From NCBI GenBank assembly GCA_903868035.1, contig CAIPTQ010000382.1:1-9424 (forward strand): DNA of 9,424 bases. The letters run 5' to 3'. The position numbers and the translations under genes were made by a program. The stretch is from an uncultured Phycisphaerales bacterium (GTDB taxonomy: Bacteria; Planctomycetota; Phycisphaerae; WQYP01). Position 1 is the stretch's first letter; each line of letters opens with the position of its first letter. Of the stretch, positions 5,615 to 9,424 are shown one piece after another. The notes beneath the pieces were generated by a model. That model saw only the letters and a program-made list of their open reading frames with translations, was not told the origin of the DNA and did not search any database.

Positions 5615-7980
5615 CAGGACACCCCATGCCCACCACCACGACCACCACCTCCATGCCCGGCCTCCTGGCCCTCATCGAGCGCACCTGGGGCTTCCGCCGC
5701 CTCCTCCCCCTCCAGCAGCCCGCCATGCAGGCCTTCCTCGACCACCGCGACTCCCTCACCGTCCTCCCCACCGGCGGCGGCAAATCCCTCTGCTACCAGG
5801 CCCCCGCCGTCCTCCTCTCCCAGGCCGGCCAGGGCCCCACCGTCGTCGTCTCCCCTCTCATCGCCCTCATGAAGGACCAGGTCGATTCCCTCCGCGAACT
5901 GGGCATCGCCGCCAGCCAGCTTGATTCCTCCCTCTCCGCCGATGACCGCCGCATGGTCTCCAACGATCTCCGCACCGGCAACCTCCACCTCCTCTTCGTC
6001 TCCCCCGAGCGCCTCGTCGGCACGGCGGGAGGCGATGCCCTCCAACAAATGCTCCGCGACTCCAACGTCAATACCTTCGCCATCGACGAAGCCCACTGCA
6101 TTTCCCACTGGGGCCACGACTTCCGCCCCGAATACCGCCAGCTCTCCCGCCTCAAGGAACTCTTCCCCGGCTGCACCGTCCACGCCTTCACCGCCACCGC
6201 CACCCAGCAGGTCCGCAAGGACATCGTCCAGCAACTCAACCTCGAAGACCCCGAACTCCTCGTCGGCAACTTCGACCGCCCCAACCTCACCTACCGCGTA
6301 CTCCCCCGCCGCGACATGTTCGGCCAAATCCGCGAAATCCTCGACCGCCACCAGAACGAGGCCGGCATCATCTACGCCATGCGCCGCAAGGACGTCGACG
6401 CCATCTCCCAAACCCTCGCCGAAGACAAAACCCTCGGCCGCACCGTCGGCGGCTACCACGCCGGCATGACCCCCAACCTCCGCCGCCGCATCCAGGAGCA
6501 GTTCATCGAGGAGGAACTCGACACCATCGTCGCCACCATCGCCTTCGGCATGGGCATCGACCGCTCCAACATTCGCTTCATCCTCCACGTCGCCATGCCC
6601 AAATCCGTCGAAGCCTACCAGCAGGAAACCGGCCGCGCCGGCCGCGACGGCCTCGAAGCCGAATGCGTCCTCCTCTACTCCGCCTCCGACACCATCTCCT
6701 GGAAATCCCTCATCGAAAAATCCGTCCACGAAGCCGGCCGCGATGGCGCCACCCTCGACCCCAAATACCTCCCCTCCGCCCTCAAACACATCGACGACAT
6801 GGACCGCTTCGCCCGCGGCGCCACCTGCCGCCACAAAATGTTGGTTGAATACTTCGGCCAGCAATATGTGCCGCCGACGCCTGTGGATGCGGAAAATTCC
6901 GACGACCCGCGCGGTGCCGAGTCCTCCGGCATGGGCGCGTCCTGCGGGGCGTGCGACATGTGCCTCGGCGACACGACGCCGGTTGAGAATTCGCTCGTCA
7001 TCGCCCAGAAGATTCTCTCGTGCATCGCACGCACCGACCAGCGCTTCGGCGCCTTCCACATCATCGCCATCCTCCGCGGCCAGGACACCGAACGCATCCG
7101 CTCCTTCCACCATAACGAACTATCCACGTACGGCCTGCTGAAGGAATACTCGCAACCTGAATTGCGTGACTTCATTTATCAGCTAATGGGTCAGGGGGCT
7201 CTGGCGCAGGAGAACCTCGTGCTCTCCTCCGGCCATAGCGTCCCGATCCTCAAGCTCAACCAGCAATCCGTGGAGGTCATGAAAGGCCAACGCCCCGTCC
7301 GCCTCATCCAGATCGTCCGCAAATCCGCCGCCGAAGCCCGCCAAACCCGCGGCACAACCGCCTCCTGGGAAGGCGTCGATTCTGATCTCTTTGAAAGACT
7401 GCGTGCGCTCCGTACGCGAATCGCCAAGGAAAAATCCGTCCCGCCCTATATCATCCTCTCGGATCGTACCCTGCGTGAACTTGCGCAGATGCGGCCCACT
7501 ACCATGCACGGTTTTCGGTCTATCTACGGCATGGTCCAGCGCAAAGAAAAAGAGTTCGGCTGGCGAATCATCGAGACGATCAAGGACCATTGCCACTCCC
7601 ACCGCCTCCCCACCGACATCGCCACGCGCCCCCTCATCGCCCCACCCGAACCGCCGCGCATCAGCCTCCGCCCCAACCCCCACAAGGACCGCGCCTTCAA
7701 TATGTTCCGCACCGGCGCCAGCATAGCCGACACCGTCGCCCAAACCGGCCGCGCCCCCTCCACCATCACCGAATACCTCGCCGAATTCATCCAGCGCGAA
7801 AAACCCGCCTCCATCGCCCCTTGGGTCCCCGACCCCCTCTATAAACTAATCGCCGCCGCCGCCATGGAAGTCCCCACCCATTCCCTCAAACCCCTCTTCC
7901 TCAAACTCGAAGAAAATATCCCCTACGACCACCTCCGCCTCGTCGTCGCCCACCTGCGTTCCCGAAACGCTCTCTCCTAA
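5611..7980 (+). CDS. recQ: RecQ-family ATP-dependent 3'-5' DNA helicase with RQC, HRDC-like and C-terminal HTH domains
   Basis: This 789-aa protein is a complete RecQ helicase. Helicase motifs in order: Q-motif region FRRLLPLQQPAM (28-39), Walker A TGGGKS (54-59), DEAH box (159-162), TATAT (about 194-198), and motif VI QETGRAGRDG (338-347). Cys406, Cys445, Cys448 and Cys451 form the zinc-binding cluster. A winged-helix RQC region (about 458-560) and an HRDC-like region (about 588-665) follow. The tail (about 690-785, with ASIADTVAQTGRAPSTITEYL) looks like the HTH_40 domain found at the end of some RecQ proteins. It unwinds recombination and replication intermediates. The ATG at 5611 overlaps the upstream stop (ATGA); ATG 5626, with AGGA at 5616-5619, is an alternative start that would remove five residues. 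It is probably co-transcribed with the upstream gene. Codon use shifts abruptly within the gene (see findings). Confidence 0.95.
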   Translation: MTGHPMPTTTTTTSMPGLLALIERTWGFRRLLPLQQPAMQAFLDHRDSLTVLPTGGGKSLCYQAPAVLLSQAGQGPTVVVSPLIALMKDQVDSLRELGIAASQLDSSLSADDRRMVSNDLRTGNLHLLFVSPERLVGTAGGDALQQMLRDSNVNTFAIDEAHCISHWGHDFRPEYRQLSRLKELFPGCTVHAFTATATQQVRKDIVQQLNLEDPELLVGNFDRPNLTYRVLPRRDMFGQIREILDRHQNEAGIIYAMRRKDVDAISQTLAEDKTLGRTVGGYHAGMTPNLRRRIQEQFIEEELDTIVATIAFGMGIDRSNIRFILHVAMPKSVEAYQQETGRAGRDGLEAECVLLYSASDTISWKSLIEKSVHEAGRDGATLDPKYLPSALKHIDDMDRFARGATCRHKMLVEYFGQQYVPPTPVDAENSDDPRGAESSGMGASCGACDMCLGDTTPVENSLVIAQKILSCIARTDQRFGAFHIIAILRGQDTERIRSFHHNELSTYGLLKEYSQPELRDFIYQLMGQGALAQENLVLSSGHSVPILKLNQQSVEVMKGQRPVRLIQIVRKSAAEARQTRGTTASWEGVDSDLFERLRALRTRIAKEKSVPPYIILSDRTLRELAQMRPTTMHGFRSIYGMVQRKEKEFGWRIIETIKDHCHSHRLPTDIATRPLIAPPEPPRISLRPNPHKDRAFNMFRTGASIADTVAQTGRAPSTITEYLAEFIQREKPASIAPWVPDPLYKLIAAAAMEVPTHSLKPLFLKLEENIPYDHLRLVVAHLRSRNALS

Positions 7981-8011
7981 GCGCCCCCCCCACCAGACAC
8001 CGCTTCACATC

Positions 8012-8374
8012 TCACCCCGCCGCCATCGCCGCCTTCTCCCCCAGCCGCGCCAACGCCCCCTCCACCGTCGCTTCTATCGGTATCGCCGCCCCCAAGTGTA
8101 CCGTGTCCAGCACCGTCTTCACCGCCGCCGGCACCGCCGCGATCACCAGCTTCCCCTTCGCCTTCCGCATCTCCTGCGCCGCTTGCAGCAGCATCGACAG
8201 TCCCACGCTCGCGATATACCTCACCTCCGTAAAATCCAGCACCAGGTTCCCCGGCCTAGCCTCCACAATCCCCGCCAGTTGCTCCCCCAGCCCCTCCGAA
8301 TCCACCGTGTCGATCTCCCCCGCCAAGCGCGCCACCACCACATTTCCCATCCGCGTCGTTTCCACTTTCATCAT
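8012..8374 (-). CDS. STAS-domain anti-sigma factor antagonist (anti-anti-sigma factor)
   Basis: This 120-aa single-domain STAS protein has the family pattern: beta strands NVVVARLAGEIDTVDSEGL (11-29), NLVLDFTEVRYIASVGLSML (43-62), then helix and strand GKLVIAAVP. Ser56 sits in the loop (IASVGL) that in SpoIIAA/RsbV-type proteins carries the regulatory phosphoserine; the common Asp before it is Ala55 here. The usual role is to bind and sequester an anti-sigma kinase when unphosphorylated. No kinase, PP2C phosphatase or sigma factor gene is present in the window, so its partner is elsewhere. Two ATGs in a row (8374 and 8371) are possible starts. CAGGAG (8383-8378 on this strand) is three bases from the first and six from the second, so 8371 is slightly favoured, giving 119 aa. 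It is convergent with recQ, 31 bases apart, and I see no hairpin terminator between them. Confidence 0.88.
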   Translation of the reverse strand: MMKVETTRMGNVVVARLAGEIDTVDSEGLGEQLAGIVEARPGNLVLDFTEVRYIASVGLSMLLQAAQEMRKAKGKLVIAAVPAAVKTVLDTVHLGAAIPIEATVEGALARLGEKAAMAAG

Positions 8375-8452
8375 CGGCTCCTGTTTGAAGTTGCTCCCCT
8401 CACCCCACTATCGTCCATTCGCCCACGCCCAGTGAGCCTGCACTCACCTATA

Positions 8453-8466
8453 GGGGGGAATCCCCC
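8453..8466 (+). promoter_or_regulatory. Ribosome-binding site enclosed in a G/C hairpin
   Basis: The purine run GGGGGGAA (8453-8460), eight bases before ATG 8467, is the only candidate ribosome-binding site. The same bases can pair: GGGGG (8454-8458), loop AAT, CCCCC (8462-8466), a 5-bp all-GC stem that ends right at the start codon. Folding would hide the ribosome-binding site. Whether it is regulatory is inference. A 5-bp inverted repeat GTGAG/CTCAC (8432-8436 and 8443-8447) lies just upstream and could be an operator, but it is short. Confidence 0.45.
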
Positions 8467-8610
8467 ATGACCCGCACCGAAACACTCCTCTTCACCCTCG
8501 CCACCTCGCTCGAAACCCTCGGCATCATCACCCTCGCCTTCACCTTCCTGGCCGCCCTCCTCGGTGACATCCATTTCGCCAAACCCTTCAGCATCCTGCA
8601 ATGGTCGTGA
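8467..8610 (+). CDS. Small single-helix membrane protein (47 aa)
   Basis: ATG 8467 to TGA 8608-8610 encodes 47 residues. The N-terminus is MTRTETLLFTLATS, followed by a hydrophobic stretch at about residues 17-33 (LGIITLAFTFLAALLG) and a short C-terminal tail ending ILQWS. Codon choice is strongly C-ending (ACC, CTC, GCC, ATC, TTC), the same signature as the confident genes, which is the main reason to believe it is coding. It is preceded by a G-rich ribosome-binding site folded in a hairpin and is divergent from the STAS gene. I do not recognise a family. Function is unknown; single-helix proteins of this size often act as regulators or small subunits of membrane complexes, or as toxins, but nothing here selects among these. 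Confidence 0.65.
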   Translation: MTRTETLLFTLATSLETLGIITLAFTFLAALLGDIHFAKPFSILQWS

Positions 8611-8641
8611 GTCCATTCCCCCTCCTCCACAGCGGGGAACT

Positions 8642-8660
8642 CCGCCATGTCCCGCCATGT
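8642..8660. repeat. Short direct repeat CCGCCATGT x2
   Basis: CCGCCATGT occurs at 8642-8650 and again at 8652-8660, upstream of the promoter for the 73-aa gene. Short and possibly coincidental; it could be a pair of regulator half-sites. Confidence 0.3.
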
Positions 8661-8670
8661 CGCCTAAACG

Positions 8671-8709
8671 CGCCCTCTTTTTGAAGGGCGTGGCCGGGTA
8701 TGCTAGAAT
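8671..8709 (+). promoter_or_regulatory. Promoter of the 73-aa gene, overlapped by an inverted repeat
   Basis: TTGAAG (8681-8686) and TAGAAT (8704-8709) are exactly 17 bases apart, and TG at 8701-8702 gives an extended -10 (TGCTAGAAT). Transcription would start near 8716, leaving a leader of about 20 bases with GGAG at 8725-8728. CGCCCT (8671-8676) and AGGGCG (8685-8690) form an inverted repeat around an 8-base centre that overlaps the -35 element. A repressor site, or a weak hairpin, is possible. The promoter call is the firmest in the window; the operator is inference. Confidence 0.65.
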
Positions 8710-8735
8710 GATTGCAGCCCTTTAGGAGCAACCGC

Positions 8736-8957
8736 GTGAAACAGGAAATCCTCGATCTCGTCAACCGCGAACATTTCCGCAGCTTCACCATCATTACCTC
8801 CGCCGGCATCCGCTACGACATCACCGACCCCAACGCCCTCGCCATCGCCCATGAAAAAGTCCACTACTACTTCCCCAAATCCGACCGCGCCATCCACCTC
8901 CCCTTCCACCAAATCGCCACCGTCGAAGAACTCACGACCGCAAAACCCAAACGCTGA
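8736..8957 (+). CDS. Small uncharacterised protein (73 aa), planctomycete-type
   Basis: The GTG at 8736 is chosen as start because GGAG (8725-8728) lies 7 bases upstream; a TTG at 8712 would begin before the predicted transcription start. The 73-aa product starts VKQEILDLVNREHF and is followed by alternating strands: FRSFTIITSAGIRYDI, a short acidic-proline turn, ALAIAHEKVHYYF, and AIHLPFHQIATVEEL. This layout recalls small planctomycete proteins with a pattern like PF-x-I-x-x-x-(S/D)-G-x-x-Y-x-V followed by H-P and a closing I-x-x-V-E, of unknown function. The resemblance is from memory and moderate. There is no signal peptide or membrane helix, so it is probably cytoplasmic. It has its own promoter with an overlapping inverted repeat. 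Confidence 0.75.
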   Translation: MKQEILDLVNREHFRSFTIITSAGIRYDITDPNALAIAHEKVHYYFPKSDRAIHLPFHQIATVEELTTAKPKR

Positions 8958-9007
8958 TGGCGGCGTCAGGGACAAGCGGAATATCCAGGTCACCCGTCAT
9001 GATTTTT

Positions 9008-9172
9008 CGTGTTCATTCGTATGACTATCGCGCATCTTCTTGTTTTCCTGGCATGATTTCTGAAATCTCAAATCTCAAATATGAAATTCTTCGTGGGTCT
9101 TCGTGGCCTTCGTGGCTTCGTGGTGACGTTTGGTTGCGGCTGGCTGCGCCGTGTTCATTTGTGGCTAATTTA
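9008..9172. repeat. Intergenic repeat cluster (CGTGTTCATT, AAATCTC and CTTCGTGG motifs)
   Basis: This AT-richer spacer holds three repeat types. GTGTTCATTCGT (9009-9020) and GTGTTCATTTGT (9151-9162) are diverged copies of one motif. AAATCTC occurs twice in tandem at 9063-9076. CTTCGTGG occurs four times at 9089-9096, 9099-9106, 9108-9115 and 9116-9123, with spacings of 2, 1 and 0 bases. I recall similar words recurring between genes of many environmental bacteria, including planctomycetes, but copy number elsewhere could not be checked. Confidence 0.65.
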
Positions 9173-9424
9173 CATGCGTTGCTCGCGCTGGGCATCGTTC
9201 TCCTGCTCACCTCCTGCCGCCCCTCCCCCGATCAACCCACCCCCCTCCAACTCCAAATCATCTCCCCCCACGGCAGCGACATCCGCCGCGAGTTCGCCAC
9301 CGCCTTCTCCGCCTGGCACCAACAACACTTCGGCCAGCCCGTCGAAATCCTCTGGCCCGACATCGGCGGCGGCGGCACCGGCAATATCGTCAAACAACTC
9401 GATGCCGCCTACTCCCACGCCCAA
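9161..9424 (+). CDS. ABC-transporter-type extracellular solute-binding lipoprotein (N-terminal part)
   Basis: An open frame runs off the right edge. Read from GTG 9161 it gives MANLHALLALGIVLLLTSC, a compact lipoprotein signal peptide with lipobox LTSC (Cys19 lipidated), followed by a Pro-rich stretch. The mature start LQLQIISPHGSDIRREFATA, then AFSAWHQQHFGQPVEILW and GGGGTGNIVKQL, follows the pattern of periplasmic solute-binding proteins of the iron/polyamine/sugar-like ABC importer class (strand, helix with REF-x-x-AF, strand, then a Gly-rich turn). Only 88 residues are visible, so the substrate cannot be named. The start is uncertain: no ribosome-binding site precedes GTG 9161, and TTG 9134 or TTG 9179 are alternatives. 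Codon use from 9179 onward is strongly C-ending and typical of the window. GTG 9161 lies within the GTGTTCATT-type repeat. Confidence 0.75.
   Translation, partial: MANLHALLALGIVLLLTSCRPSPDQPTPLQLQIISPHGSDIRREFATAFSAWHQQHFGQPVEILWPDIGGGGTGNIVKQLDAAYSHAQ

Noticed and set aside
5584..7113. A 509-codon open frame on the - strand opposite recQ.
   Set aside because: Same codon-bias artefact, with Gly/Val/Glu/Ala-rich composition. RecQ motifs on the + strand are unambiguous.
8096..8470. Two + strand frames (8096-8470 and 8103-8435) opposite the STAS gene.
   Set aside because: His/Arg/Pro-rich or Ser/Ala-rich shadows of a recognisable STAS domain on the - strand.
9089..9123. CTTCGTGG repeats considered as a CRISPR-like array.
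   Set aside because: Units are 8 bases with 0-2 base spacing; there are no spacers of CRISPR length and no cas genes.
9174..9220. ATG 9174 as the start of the lipoprotein gene.
   Set aside because: It is out of frame with the solute-binding protein reading; the in-frame options are GTG 9161, TTG 9134 and TTG 9179.

Overview
This GC-rich window has coding sequences whose third codon positions are dominated by C (GCC, CTC, ACC, ATC and GGC codons). It reads like a chromosomal segment of a planctomycete, perhaps a Phycisphaerae-type lineage. The lineage call is an inference from codon style, GC-rich intergenic repeats, a DUF4339/GYF_2 protein, a GspG-like domain and a very large OstA/LptC-like envelope protein. 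No marker gene settles it.

Layout. The C-terminal tail of an unidentified + strand gene ends at 106. A gene-free stretch (107-534) carries six copies of a GC-rich repeat unit and a hairpin. A 219-aa protein (535-1194) joins an N-terminal GYF_2 domain, one membrane helix and a GspG-type pseudopilin core without any prepilin leader. A second gene-poor stretch (1195-1577) contains a hexamer tandem repeat and, at its end, a good sigma70-type promoter. That promoter serves a two-gene MNT/HEPN toxin-antitoxin operon of the MntA-HepT type (1578-2194), which is followed by a hairpin.

The centre is a two-gene unit. The first gene encodes a 1100-aa membrane-anchored LptC/LptA(OstA)-like protein (2312-5614), probably read from a leaderless transcript. 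The second encodes a RecQ-family helicase (5611-7980). They overlap by ATGA, which suggests translational coupling. Facing recQ is a single-domain STAS protein (8374-8012, - strand) with no partner kinase or phosphatase in view. Two very small + strand genes follow: a 47-aa single-helix membrane protein (8467-8610) whose ribosome-binding site lies in a tight G/C hairpin, and a 73-aa soluble protein (8736-8957) with a clear promoter overlapped by an inverted repeat. An AT-richer, repeat-laden spacer (8958-9160) leads to the start of a lipoprotein gene that looks like an ABC-transporter solute-binding protein and runs off the right edge.

The genes do not form one pathway. They include envelope biogenesis (LptC/OstA-like), DNA repair (RecQ), signalling (STAS), a toxin-antitoxin module, a pseudopilin-derived membrane protein and solute uptake. 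I see no CRISPR array, tRNA, rRNA, integrase or transposase. The most unusual items are the GYF_2/GspG hybrid, the giant OstA-like protein, the codon-usage mosaic inside recQ, and the 47-aa membrane protein with its hairpin-buried ribosome-binding site.
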